Source of the DNA: Lacticaseibacillus songhuajiangensis
Lineage (GTDB): Bacteria; Bacillota; Bacilli; Lactobacillales; Lactobacillaceae
Assembly: GCF_003946025.1 (NCBI RefSeq)
Contig: NZ_RHNR01000021.1
Location: 1-41,345 of the forward strand
Length of the DNA: 41,345 nucleotides
Reading direction: 5' to 3'
Shown here: in pieces, positions 17,808 to 24,955 of the stretch
Numbering within the stretch: the first letter of the stretch is position 1
How the letters are laid out: each line of letters opens with the position of its first letter
Made by a program: the position numbers and the translations under genes
The notes under the pieces: model-generated
Database searches by the model: none
What the model was told of the DNA's origin: nothing
Seen by the model: only the letters and a program-made list of their open reading frames with translations

Positions 17808-17881
17808 GCGATAGTAGCTCAGTTGGATAGAGCAATGGTCTTCTAAACCATCGGTCGCGGGTTCGACCCCCGCCTGTCGCA
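17808..17881 (+). tRNA. tRNA-Arg (anticodon UCU)
   Basis: 74-base cloverleaf: acceptor GCGATAG/CTGTCGC with one G-U pair, D-loop AGCTCAGTTGGATAGAGC, anticodon stem ATGGT/ACCAT with loop CTTCTAA giving anticodon UCU, and T-arm GCGGGTTCGACCCCCGC. Discriminator A; CCA is not encoded. It reads AGA codons. Single tRNA gene with its own terminator. Confidence 0.97.
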
Positions 17882-17904
17882 TTAAACAACTCCAGATGAC
17901 TCTG

Positions 17905-17928
17905 AACGCCGGCTTGCCGGTGTTTTTT
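17905..17928 (+). terminator. tRNA-Arg terminator
   Basis: AACGCCGGC and GCCGGTGTT pair over 9 bp with one wobble, followed by a T-run. Confidence 0.85.
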
Positions 17929-17956
17929 ATGCTGATGTGCTATTAAACATACACGC

Positions 17957-17985
17957 TTGACAAAAGTAAGCAAAACCAATAGACT
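17957..17985 (+). promoter_or_regulatory. proBA promoter
   Basis: TTGACA (17957-17962), exactly 17-base spacer, TAGACT (17980-17985). Start of transcription expected near 17992. Confidence 0.82.
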
Positions 17986-17991
17986 ACGGTG

Positions 17992-18175
17992 TAAGCAGGT
18001 CATAGTAGTGCCTTTCAGGGAGCGCGGTCGCCGATTGCAAGCCGCGCAGTGTGCACGAATCCAAGCCGGCAGATTAACTACAATTAGATAATGATTTTGT
18101 AAAAGTGTGAAGCGCTGCTTCGAACGAGAATGGTACCGCCCTGTGGGGTGTCTCGGTTGAAGCGGCGCTTTTTTT
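17992..18175 (+). ncRNA. Compact T-box leader of proBA (specifier CCA)
   Basis: Hand folding gives a short Stem I. The proximal helix is GGU/GCC (17998-18000/18065-18067). The 5' specifier loop contains AGUA. A distal helix GUGC/GCAC (18008-18011/18053-18056) carries an AGGGAG bulge and the hairpin GCGCGG/CCGCGC. The specifier loop 3' side holds CCA (18061-18063) followed by a purine, fitting proline. The antiterminator is CGAGA/UCUCG around the bulge containing UGGUACC, with GCCC/GGGU inside. UGGU matches the A73 of tRNA-Pro. The terminator is 18110-18121/18159-18170 with a T-run. Its 5' arm alone folds as a hairpin (Stem III). At about 185 bases it is shorter than most T-boxes. Confidence 0.82.
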
Positions 18176-18195
18176 GTATTTGAAAGGACATGGCA

Positions 18196-19023
18196 ATGAC
18201 TGAACGTAATTTGAATGTGCAGCGCGTGGTTGTAAAGGTGGGCACGAGCAGTCTGATATATCCAACCGGCAAGGCGAATCTAGTGGCCATCGACCGCTTG
18301 GCGTACGCGCTGGCGGCGCTCAAAAATAAGGGTTATGAAGTCATTCTGGTGTCCTCAGGGGCAATTGGCGTGGGGCTGGACGTCCTGCACCTGCAGCAGC
18401 GGCCGGAATCAATTGCGGATCAACAGGCGATTGCCGCAATCGGTCAGGCGGAATTGATTCAGCTATACCACCAGCGCTTTGACGATTACGGGGCACGCAT
18501 CGGTCAGCTCTTGCTCACGCATGATGTTTTTGAATTTAAGAGTAGCCGGCAGCACGTGCTGGACACCTTTGATTCACTGCTGGCGCACGGCATTATCCCG
18601 GTTGTTAATGAAAACGACTCGGTCGCCGTCGATGAACTGGATCACCGCACGACTTTTGGCGACAACGATCAGCTGTCAGCGGTTGTGGCGACCCGGGTCG
18701 GGGCGCAACTACTTGTGGTGCTGTCGGACATCGATGGTCTCTACGACTGTGACCCGCACAAACATGCGCAGGCCAAGTTGCTGACGCGCGTAGATAACCT
18801 CACCGATGCCATTATGGAAGGTGCCACGGGCAGTTCGACCCGTTTTGGGACGGGCGGCATGGTGACGAAGCTGCGTGCTGCTGCGCGGATGATGGCGCAC
18901 GGGGACCAAATGGTGCTCGCTAATGGGAGTGACCCGCGAATTCTGCTGCAAATACTGGCTGGTGATGAAGTCGGCACCTGGTTCCGGGGACAAAAGAACG
19001 TGGAGGTAAATGCAAATGCTTAA
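18196..19023 (+). CDS. proB: Glutamate 5-kinase
   Basis: Phosphorylates glutamate to glutamyl 5-phosphate, the first step of proline synthesis. The amino-acid-kinase fold is clear: VVVKVGTSSL, VSSGAIGVGLD, PVVNENDSVAVDEL, FGDNDQLSAVVA and FGTGGMVTKLRAA. At 275 residues it lacks the C-terminal PUA domain found in the E. coli enzyme, as is common in lactic acid bacteria. ATG 18190 is one base from AAAGGA, so ATG 18196 is the likely start. It overlaps proA by eight bases. Confidence 0.95.
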   Translation: MTERNLNVQRVVVKVGTSSLIYPTGKANLVAIDRLAYALAALKNKGYEVILVSSGAIGVGLDVLHLQQRPESIADQQAIAAIGQAELIQLYHQRFDDYGARIGQLLLTHDVFEFKSSRQHVLDTFDSLLAHGIIPVVNENDSVAVDELDHRTTFGDNDQLSAVVATRVGAQLLVVLSDIDGLYDCDPHKHAQAKLLTRVDNLTDAIMEGATGSSTRFGTGGMVTKLRAAARMMAHGDQMVLANGSDPRILLQILAGDEVGTWFRGQKNVEVNANA

Positions 19024-20269
19024 AATTGAAGCAAACAATTTGGATCAAATGGGCGCGGCTGCTAAGGAAGCGGCCTACGAACTTGCACTGCTCAGCACGG
19101 ATGATAAGAACGCTGCATTACTAGCAATGGCGTCCGCCCTGGATGACGCGCACGCAGAGATTCTGGCTGCTAACGCTGCCGACCTTGATGGCGCACAAGT
19201 GCAGGCGAAGTTCATTGACCGCTTACGTCTGACCCCGGAACGGATTAACGACATGGCCAATGGGTTGCGGCAGGTTGCCGGGTTGGCCGACCCAACTGCC
19301 GTCATTGACCGCGGCTGGCAAAATGCAGCCGGACTAGAAATTTTGCGCCGCCGAGTACCGCTTGGCGTTGTCGGCATCATCTATGAAGCCCGGCCGAACG
19401 TGACGGTGGATGCAGCCGCGCTGACGCTGAAGAGTGGGAATGCCGTCATTCTGCGTGGTGGCCGTGAGGCGTTGCACAGTAACGCCGCGATTGCGAACGT
19501 TTTGCGGGCAAGTATGCAAGCCAGTGGGGTGAACCCGAATGCGGTGCAACTCATTACGGATCCGAGTCATGAACTCGCGGACCGTTTCATGCACCTGACG
19601 GCCTACCTGGACGTTCTGATTCCGCGTGGAGGTGCCGGGCTCATCCAAGCAGTAGTCAAGAACGCCTCGGTTCCTGTTATCGAAACTGGTGCCGGCAATT
19701 GCCACATCTACGTTGACAGTGCGGCACAGCTGCAAATGGCTCAAGACATCGTCGTGAATGCCAAGGTGCAGCGGCCATCCGTCTGCAACTCTGCGGAAAA
19801 GTTGCTCATTCACGAGGATGTTGCGGCGGATTATCTGCCTGTCATTGCCGATGCACTGCGCGCCCACGGCGTTGAACTGCGCGGGGATGCCGCAGCCTGT
19901 GCCATTGTTCCGGACATGATTCCGGCTACAACGACCGATTGGGATACCGAATACAATGACCTGATCATGGCCGTGAAGGTTGTGGGCAGCGTGGATGAAG
20001 CGATTGCGCATATCAATGCGCATAACACCAAGCACTCCGAGGCGATCATCACCGACGACTATGCCCGCGCCCAGCGCTTCTTGCAGCGAGTAGATGCTGC
20101 CTGTGTTTACGTGAACGCGTCCACACGCTTCACGGACGGGGTCGAGTTCGGCTTCGGTGCGGAAATTGGCATTAGTACGCAGAAGTTGCACGCTCGCGGT
20201 CCGATGGGTCTTGAACAATTAACCACGATTAAGTACGAAATTATGGGAAACGGCCAAGTACGCGGCTAA
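19016..20269 (+). CDS. proA: Glutamate-5-semialdehyde dehydrogenase (gamma-glutamyl phosphate reductase)
   Basis: Reduces glutamyl 5-phosphate to the semialdehyde with NADPH, working with ProB. Aldehyde-dehydrogenase fold; the catalytic Cys is in RPSVCNSAEKLLIHED, and the signature VPVIETGAGNCHIYVD and FGFGAEIGISTQKLHARGP are intact. 417 residues. The GGAGG at 19002-19006 favours ATG 19016 over ATG 19010. proC is not in this operon. Confidence 0.96.
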   Translation: MLKIEANNLDQMGAAAKEAAYELALLSTDDKNAALLAMASALDDAHAEILAANAADLDGAQVQAKFIDRLRLTPERINDMANGLRQVAGLADPTAVIDRGWQNAAGLEILRRRVPLGVVGIIYEARPNVTVDAAALTLKSGNAVILRGGREALHSNAAIANVLRASMQASGVNPNAVQLITDPSHELADRFMHLTAYLDVLIPRGGAGLIQAVVKNASVPVIETGAGNCHIYVDSAAQLQMAQDIVVNAKVQRPSVCNSAEKLLIHEDVAADYLPVIADALRAHGVELRGDAAACAIVPDMIPATTTDWDTEYNDLIMAVKVVGSVDEAIAHINAHNTKHSEAIITDDYARAQRFLQRVDAACVYVNASTRFTDGVEFGFGAEIGISTQKLHARGPMGLEQLTTIKYEIMGNGQVRG

Positions 20270-20289
20270 AAACAAAATTAATTGCGTTT

Positions 20290-20320
20290 TTGCACCTAAA
20301 GCTAGTCCGAGTGTTATAAT
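20290..20320 (+). promoter_or_regulatory. Promoter of the candidate non-coding RNA
   Basis: Perfect TATAAT (20315-20320) with the extended TG motif two bases upstream. The -35 is weaker: TTGCAC at 20290-20295 with a long 19-base spacer. Confidence 0.65.
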
Positions 20321-20326
20321 TTGATT

Positions 20327-20596
20327 AGCAGGTGAATGCAGAATTGGTACTTCTCATCTGCGCGTGTCGACTGCCTTTGCGGTTGATTCATGGAAGTCAT
20401 GACTATGTTTGATTAGTGATGTTGACCAGCACAGTGTGCTGGGACCTGGCATTTGGGAAGTTTTTGAGTGCTGTAGTGGGGGATGCGCAGGCGTAGCTTT
20501 TGTGCTACGCTGTAAGTCCTTGGCAGGGGCACGCGGGTGCTTAGCACCCGCAGCACACAAAAACGGCCACCTTTTGAAGGTGACCGTTTTTGTGTG
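20327..20596 (+). ncRNA. Candidate structured non-coding RNA of about 265 nt
   Basis: The 366-base gap after proA has its own promoter and a strong terminator. Between them lie strong hairpins: 20328-20335/20354-20361 (8 bp), 20367-20374/20379-20386 (8 bp with G-U pairs), 20426-20431/20437-20442, 20491-20497/20504-20510 (7 bp) and 20533-20540/20544-20551 (perfect 8 bp). Alternatively the ends pair: CGCGTG...CTGCC (20361-20375) with GGCAG...CACGCG (20522-20535). Small frames on both strands lack good ribosome-binding sites and known-family sequence. It does not show the signatures of tmRNA, RNase P RNA or SRP RNA. Function unknown; it might be a divergent 6S-like RNA. Confidence 0.55.
20554..20596. 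terminator. Strong bidirectional terminator
   Basis: 20-bp stem with one C-A mismatch and a three-base loop; arms carry five A and five T, so it can end the candidate RNA on the plus strand and the small membrane-protein gene on the minus strand. Confidence 0.9.
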
Positions 20597-20635
20597 GAAG
20601 TGCACCGATGCGAATTGTTACTTTATCACGGCCAG

Positions 20636-20884
20636 TTATGCGTGGTGACCACGATGTTGGGAGCGGAAGTAGTTCTTTAGCGCGTACAGGCCACTAACGA
20701 CCAGCACCATCCAAATAATCAGGAGCAGACTGAAGACGCCCAGACCGAAGAATTTTGCCGCAACAATGGCGATAACCAGGCCCACTAAACCGGCTGCAAT
20801 TAAGTTTAAGGGACTCTTTAGCCGGGCAATCAGTACTGTCAGCAGAATTGCCACTAATATGTAGATAATAATATCGATTAACAT
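20636..20884 (-). CDS. Small hydrophobic membrane protein, function unknown
   Basis: 82 residues with three predicted membrane segments (about 2-20, 26-43, 46-67) and a short basic, histidine-containing tail RSQHRGHHA. I do not recognise the family. GGAGGTGC before ATG 20884 sets the start; the longer upstream frame is not needed. It is divergent from a TetR regulator 111 bases away, so it may be that regulator's target (inference). Confidence 0.75.
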   Translation of the reverse strand: MLIDIIIYILVAILLTVLIARLKSPLNLIAAGLVGLVIAIVAAKFFGLGVFSLLLIIWMVLVVSGLYALKNYFRSQHRGHHA

Positions 20885-20922
20885 TTGAGCACCTCCATGA
20901 GCGCAGTATAAACGATGAAATG

Positions 20923-20964
20923 CCAAGCGGCAAGTGGACATTTAGCCCAATCGCTTGGTATAAT
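20923..20964 (+). promoter_or_regulatory. TetR-gene promoter with flanking inverted repeat (possible operator)
   Basis: CCAAGCG (20923-20929) and CGCTTGG (20952-20958) form a perfect 7-bp inverted repeat 22 bases apart. The right arm abuts TATAAT (20959-20964), making TGG-TATAAT an extended -10. The repeat straddles the -35 region, where a TetR dimer could act. Confidence 0.55.
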
Positions 20965-20995
20965 TTTTCAGACATAGTTTAGGTGGTGAACCAAT

Positions 20996-21598
20996 ATGGT
21001 GGAAAAAGCAGATCGTCAACCAGATTCGCGTATTCGGAAAACCCGCATGCGGTTACGGCGTGCGTATTTCGAGATGCTGGGCGAAGATGAAAAGGTAAGT
21101 GTTGCCGCTTTGGCAAACACCGCGGGCGTGACTCGGGGGACCTTTTATCAACATTATAACGACAAAGAGGAGTTCGAACATGCGGTTTTGGAAGATACCG
21201 TGGCGGACTTTATGGGTACGGCGGTGTACAGACGGTACGGCACGGAGGCGCCAGAGCGCATGAACCTGCACGTCGCGCTTGAAGAAATCAGTCGTCCGGA
21301 GAATGGCTTTGCCATTTTGTTCAGTCGAGACGCTGATGATAAGTTCTCGACCATGCTGGCAATGCGTATTGCTGCGGCCATTCGCGCGTTTGCGCGTGAG
21401 TCGCCTGTGGTTCATGCTAAGACCGAGTTCGCAGACGAGGATTTAGTACGCATGGTGGCACTCATTATGGTCTTAATCTGGCGGCACTGGTTGCTTGATG
21501 ATCGCAAACGCAGTGCGGAGTACACGGAAGAAATGACTCGGCAAGTGACTGCCGCCGCAGCGCTTGGTCAAGTCGATGTGAAGGGCTTCTACTATTAG
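20996..21598 (+). CDS. TetR/AcrR family transcriptional regulator
   Basis: 200 residues. The N-terminal helix-turn-helix (about 17-62) contains VSVAALANTAGVTRGTFYQHY, the classical TetR recognition region. The C-terminal ligand domain (about 70-200) is unassigned but resembles the Firmicute TetR type with a hydrophobic helix LVRMVALIMVLIWRHWLL near its end. Regulated genes are unknown; the divergent small membrane protein and the inverted repeat in the shared promoter suggest local control. Confidence 0.88.
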   Translation: MVEKADRQPDSRIRKTRMRLRRAYFEMLGEDEKVSVAALANTAGVTRGTFYQHYNDKEEFEHAVLEDTVADFMGTAVYRRYGTEAPERMNLHVALEEISRPENGFAILFSRDADDKFSTMLAMRIAAAIRAFARESPVVHAKTEFADEDLVRMVALIMVLIWRHWLLDDRKRSAEYTEEMTRQVTAAAALGQVDVKGFYY

Positions 21599-21663
21599 TT
21601 CAGTTGTGGTCGCAGAGTGTAATTCTGAAATGCGACTCTCGGTAGTGGTGCAAAATGTAAAGC

Positions 21664-21702
21664 GACTCCTACCTGCAGTGCGTGCACTGCAAGCGGGGGT
21701 CA
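21664..21702. repeat. Long hairpin after the TetR gene
   Basis: TGCAGTGC and GCACTGCA form a perfect 8-bp inner stem, flanked by GACTCC/GGGGTC outer pairs. The following T content is weak, so it may be a poor terminator or another structured element. Apart from this, 21599-21815 shows no gene. Confidence 0.5.
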
Positions 21703-21815
21703 TTTATGTTCTGGCTGCATCTGACTAGTGAGCGCCAATAAACCGCCGCAACACCGCGATTTGACTGTCAAGTAGTTTTGATTTACATTAAATCACCGGA
21801 ACTATGAAAAAAGAC

Positions 21816-21844
21816 TTGTGTAAATGCGCAAGTATTGCTAAAAT
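21816..21844 (+). promoter_or_regulatory. rplU-rpmA promoter
   Basis: TTGTGT (21816-21821), 17-base spacer, TAAAAT (21839-21844) with TG extension. Transcription start near 21851. Confidence 0.75.
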
Positions 21845-21850
21845 ATCAAC

Positions 21851-21963
21851 GTTGTATTTGTCACCCTGCGACTGCAACCGCACTGAGTTGGGTATCGAAG
21901 CTTAGCACCCATCCAGGCGAGTAATCAGGGAATCAGCCCATTGGGCACGTAGGAGGTGTACAC
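21851..21963 (+). ncRNA. Ribosomal protein L21 leader (autoregulatory element)
   Basis: About 110 bases of untranslated leader before rplU contain hairpins TGGGT/ACCCA and GCCC/GGGC just upstream of the ribosome-binding site. Many Firmicutes have an L21 leader here. I assign it by position and structure, not by a covariance-model match. Confidence 0.55.
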
Positions 21964-22272
21964 ATGTACGCAATTATCAAGACCGGCGGCAAGCAGTACA
22001 AGGCAGAGGTAGGTCAGGCTATCTACGTTGAAAAACTCGACGCAGAAGAAGGCGCAACCGTAACCTTTGATCAGGTTATCCTTGTCGGCGGCGACGAAAC
22101 CAAGATTGGCACGCCCGTTGTTGAGGGTGCTTCCGTAAGCGGCAAGGTTGAAAAGCAAGGCCGTGAAAAGAAGGTTGTTACTTACAAGTACAAGCCTAAG
22201 AAGCACCAGCACCAGAAGAAGGGTCACCGTCAGCCATACACGAAAGTTACGATTGACGCTATCAACCTTTAA
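21964..22272 (+). CDS. rplU: 50S ribosomal protein L21
   Basis: Structural 23S rRNA-binding protein of the large subunit. The complete 102-residue sequence has the conserved [18 protein letters not shown] start and the basic [19 protein letters not shown] tail. Behind a strong GGAGGTG. First gene of the rplU-rpmA operon. Confidence 0.98.
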   Translation: MYAIIKTGGKQYKAEVGQAIYVEKLDAEEGATVTFDQVILVGGDETKIGTPVVEGASVSGKVEKQGREKKVVTYKYKPKKHQHQKKGHRQPYTKVTIDAINL

Positions 22273-22318
22273 TCAGCGGTTTACACCGCAACTATCCTAA
22301 TCATGGAGGTGTACTACA

Positions 22319-22603
22319 ATGGAAATGCAGACTCTTGAGTTCCTGTCCCACCATAAGGGGGGCGGTTCTACTTCTAACGGCCGTAACTCCGCAGGTCGGC
22401 GTCTTGGCAGCAAGCGCGCCGATGGCCAGTTCGTTAAGGCTGGTAACATCTTGTACCGTCAGCGCGGTACCAAGATTCACCCAGGCGAAAACGTTGGCCG
22501 CGGTAGCGACGACACGCTTTTCGCAACTGCAGACGGTATCGTTAAGTTCGAACGTCTCGGCCGCGATAAGAAGCAGGTTTCCGTTTACCCTGCTGAAGCT
22601 TAA
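22319..22603 (+). CDS. rpmA: 50S ribosomal protein L27
   Basis: L27 N-terminus reaches the peptidyl-transferase centre. The 94-residue sequence has the [20 protein letters not shown] core. In Firmicutes the L27 N-terminal extension ending LQFF is removed by the cysteine protease Prp. Here the extension is [16 protein letters not shown], so the usual Gln-Phe-Phe is Glu-Phe-Leu. The gap to rplU is only 46 bases, with no prp gene, which normally sits there. GGAGG at 22305-22309 supports ATG 22319. Confidence 0.97.
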   Translation: MEMQTLEFLSHHKGGGSTSNGRNSAGRRLGSKRADGQFVKAGNILYRQRGTKIHPGENVGRGSDDTLFATADGIVKFERLGRDKKQVSVYPAEA

Positions 22604-22614
22604 TCAAGCTGACG

Positions 22615-22643
22615 AAGCGCTCCGGGTTCCCGGGGCGCTTTTT
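22615..22643 (+). terminator. rpmA terminator
   Basis: AAGCGCTCCGG and CCGGGGCGCTT form a GC-rich stem with a tight loop, followed by five T. Confidence 0.85.
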
Positions 22644-22677
22644 CTATCAATAATTGTTCAATCTGGAGGCTTTTGCC

Positions 22678-23751
22678 ATGGAAAGAATTGATCAACTGAA
22701 ACAGACCCTTACAGCCAGTGACAATGATGCACTGCTCATTACCGATGCAACCAACGTTTCTTATCTGAGCGGGTTCACCGGCGATGAGAGTGCCATTTTG
22801 CTCACAAGCAAGGGTGCTTACTTCATCACTGACTCGCGTTACACCGAACAGGCGCAGCTGGAAGTGCACGGACTGCAGATTGTCTTGCACACCAGCAGCC
22901 TGCTGCAAAAGGCGGCGGAATTGGCCACTGCAGACGGTGCGCACGCGCTGGGTTTTGAAGCCGACACGATGACTTACGGCGACTTTACGCGCCTGCAAGC
23001 CGCGTTTGCTGGCAAACTGCAGGCCACTGCGGGTCTCGTTGAACAGCAGCGTGAAGTCAAAGATGCTGACGAAGTCGCACTCATTGAGCGCGCCATCGAA
23101 ATTGCGCAAAAAGGTTATGAACACGTCCTCGCAACCATCAAGCCGGGGATGACCGAATTGGCGGTTGCGACCGACCTGGACTTTTACATGCGCAGCCTTG
23201 GTGCCTCAAGTACCTCTTTTGAGACCATCGTGGCATCGGGTGCCCGTTCAGCAATGCCCCATGGTGCTGCCACCGACCGCGTGATTGAAGATGGTGACAT
23301 CATCACGCTCGACTGGGGCTGCATCTACCAGGGTTACATGTCCGATTTAACGCGGACTTTTGCCGTTGGCACGCCTGATCCAAAGCTGGATGAGGTGTAC
23401 AAAATTGTGTACGCAGCTAACCGTGCGGTTGCCAAATTGATGGCACCAGGCGTTACTGGTCGTGAAATTCACGAGGCCGCGCACGCCGTCATCGACGGGG
23501 CTGGGTACAAGCAGTACTTTGGCCACGGCACGGGTCACGGAATTGGTCTGGGCATTCACGAAGGCCCTGGTGCTTGGGGTCGGTACATGAACCAAAAGCA
23601 GGTTCCTGGGAACGTCGAAACCGACGAACCAGGCATTTACCTGCCCGAAATTGGCGGGGTGCGGATTGAGGATGACCTCCTCATCACACCAGACGGTTGC
23701 CGTCAGCTCACGATGAGCGCACCGCCAGAACTGTTGCACGTTAATAACTAG
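22678..23751 (+). CDS. pepP: Xaa-Pro aminopeptidase / proline dipeptidase family (M24B)
   Basis: Pita-bread metallopeptidase that removes residues next to proline. N-terminal creatinase-like domain (LLITDATNVSYLSGFTGDES, ITDSRYTEQA) and a C-terminal catalytic domain. Dinuclear-metal ligands are in TLDWGCIYQGYMSDLTRTF (Asp, Asp), GHGTGHGIGLGIHE (His), DEPGIYLPEIGGVRIED (Glu, Glu). 357 residues. GGAGG before ATG 22678 sets the start rather than the longer frame. Position just before efp is the same as Bacillus yqhT. Whether the enzyme is an aminopeptidase P or a prolidase cannot be decided from sequence. Confidence 0.9.
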   Translation: MERIDQLKQTLTASDNDALLITDATNVSYLSGFTGDESAILLTSKGAYFITDSRYTEQAQLEVHGLQIVLHTSSLLQKAAELATADGAHALGFEADTMTYGDFTRLQAAFAGKLQATAGLVEQQREVKDADEVALIERAIEIAQKGYEHVLATIKPGMTELAVATDLDFYMRSLGASSTSFETIVASGARSAMPHGAATDRVIEDGDIITLDWGCIYQGYMSDLTRTFAVGTPDPKLDEVYKIVYAANRAVAKLMAPGVTGREIHEAAHAVIDGAGYKQYFGHGTGHGIGLGIHEGPGAWGRYMNQKQVPGNVETDEPGIYLPEIGGVRIEDDLLITPDGCRQLTMSAPPELLHVNN

Positions 23752-23866
23752 TTTGACCTGCTAGCCACGGTACGGCTGACGCCGGGCGGTGGTTTGGAAC
23801 CCGCCGTTTGCGCCGCTGACAATGACTCATGCCTTTTGCCAGCGGCCGCTTGCCGGTCAAACTAGT
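23747..23866. repeat. Structured element with 12-bp terminal inverted repeats
   Basis: ACTAGTTTGACC (23747-23758) and GGTCAAACTAGT (23855-23866) are perfect inverted copies. The left arm contains the pepP stop codon. Inside lie further hairpins, including GCCGCTG/CAGCGGC (23812-23818/23840-23846), GGCGG..GGTT/AACC.CGCC and CGGC-TGAC-GCCG, so the whole folds as a multibranched structure. It could be a small non-autonomous mobile repeat or a structured RNA element; no T-run follows. Confidence 0.6.
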
Positions 23867-23876
23867 CCGTGATATC

Positions 23877-23905
23877 TTGCAAGGGCAGGCATGCCTTGCT
23901 ATCAT
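23877..23905 (+). promoter_or_regulatory. efp promoter
   Basis: TTGCAA (23877-23882), 17-base spacer, TATCAT (23900-23905) with TGC extension. The spacer contains the inverted repeat GCAAGG/CCTTGC, which could be an operator. Confidence 0.7.
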
Positions 23906-23935
23906 GGATAGAGAATAATATCTTGGAGGAATCTC

Positions 23936-24493
23936 ATGATTTCAGTAAACGACTTTAAGAATGGTCTGACCATCGAGGTTGATAACGACCTGTGGCGGAT
24001 TGTTGAATTCCAGCACGTTAAGCCAGGTAAGGGTAGCGCCTTTGTACGCTCAACCCTGAAGAACCTGCGGACCGGCGCTGTGCAGGAAAAGACCTTCCGC
24101 TCCACCGAAAAGGTTGAAAAGGCCCAGATTGACACCAAGTCAATGCAGTACCTTTACGCCGATGGTGACAGTTACAACTTCATGGACAACGAGACGTACG
24201 AACAGCTGGCACTTTCTGCAGCCCAGCTTGAAGACGCACTCAAGTACCTGAAGGAAAACATGGTTGTGCAGATTATGATGCACGGCAATGAAACCCTCGG
24301 GGTTGAACTGCCTAAGACCGTTGACCTTGAAGTTACCGACACTGAACCTGGGATTCGTGGTAACACCTCTTCAGGTGGCTCCAAGCCTGCAACGATGGAA
24401 ACGGGCCTGGTTGTGCAGGTTCCATTCTTCATCAACAAGGGTGACATGCTGACCATCAACACAACTGATGGTTCATACATCTCACGCGCTTAA
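23936..24493 (+). CDS. efp: Elongation factor P
   Basis: Relieves ribosome stalling at polyproline. 185 residues, three beta-barrel domains. The loop that enters the peptidyl-transferase centre is [12 protein letters not shown], with the modifiable lysine exactly at position 32. The C-terminal signature [14 protein letters not shown] is present. The modification enzyme is not in this window. First gene of the efp-yqhY-nusB unit. Confidence 0.97.
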   Translation: MISVNDFKNGLTIEVDNDLWRIVEFQHVKPGKGSAFVRSTLKNLRTGAVQEKTFRSTEKVEKAQIDTKSMQYLYADGDSYNFMDNETYEQLALSAAQLEDALKYLKENMVVQIMMHGNETLGVELPKTVDLEVTDTEPGIRGNTSSGGSKPATMETGLVVQVPFFINKGDMLTINTTDGSYISRA

Positions 24494-24529
24494 TTGCTGC
24501 GTAGTTCCACAATGACTGGAGGTCATGAA

Positions 24530-24955
24530 ATGGCTGAGAATTCAAACATCATTTTGACAGGACGCGAAGGTGCAACCGGGACGATTGAAATCGTCCCGGA
24601 AGTGCTCGAGGTTATCCTGGGTATTGCCGCAGTGAACGTCGATGGCGTTTACCAGATGCGGGGTACCTTGGCATCAAGTATCAACGCACTGTTTGGGCGC
24701 GTTAACCGGGGGAAGGGTGTCGACCTGACCGTTGACGGTGACCGCCTGTCCGCAGATGTGTACGTCTACCTGAATTATGGTGTGTCCGTGCCGAAGGTGG
24801 CACTGGCAATGCAGGAAACTCTGCGTGAACAACTCCTCTACATGACCGACTTGGAACTTGCCGAGGTGAACGTCCACGTCGTTGGGGTCGTTCCTGAAAA
24901 GACAGAGAAAATTGACACAGCGGACCTATTTGAAGATACCGAGGATGACGAATAA
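24530..24955 (+). CDS. yqhY: Asp23/Gls24 family envelope stress-response protein (YqhY)
   Basis: 141-residue Asp23-family protein with EIVPEVLEVILGIAAVNVDGV and the conserved VALAMQETLREQL helix, ending in an acidic tail DLFEDTEDDE. In Bacillus the homologue has been linked to control of acetyl-CoA carboxylase and fatty-acid synthesis; role here is inferred. The upstream in-frame codons are excluded because GGAGG at 24518-24522 serves ATG 24530. Stop overlaps nusB start by one base. Confidence 0.92.
   Translation: MAENSNIILTGREGATGTIEIVPEVLEVILGIAAVNVDGVYQMRGTLASSINALFGRVNRGKGVDLTVDGDRLSADVYVYLNYGVSVPKVALAMQETLREQLLYMTDLELAEVNVHVVGVVPEKTEKIDTADLFEDTEDDE

Noticed and set aside
17797..18003. 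Small minus-strand frame ending near the tRNA
   Set aside because: Its sequence GGGRTRDRWFRRPLLYPTELL is the familiar translation of antisense tRNA, not a protein.
20327..20596. tmRNA, RNase P RNA or SRP RNA
   Set aside because: The invariant segments I know for these RNAs (tmRNA 5' end, RNase P core, SRP GGAAG-type loop) are not present.
20354..20648. Small frames on both strands in the candidate RNA region
   Set aside because: They cross strong hairpins and the terminator, have no good ribosome-binding site and resemble no protein.
21664..21702. Clear intrinsic terminator of the TetR gene
   Set aside because: The stem is strong, but the following bases lack a proper T-run, so I list it only as a hairpin.
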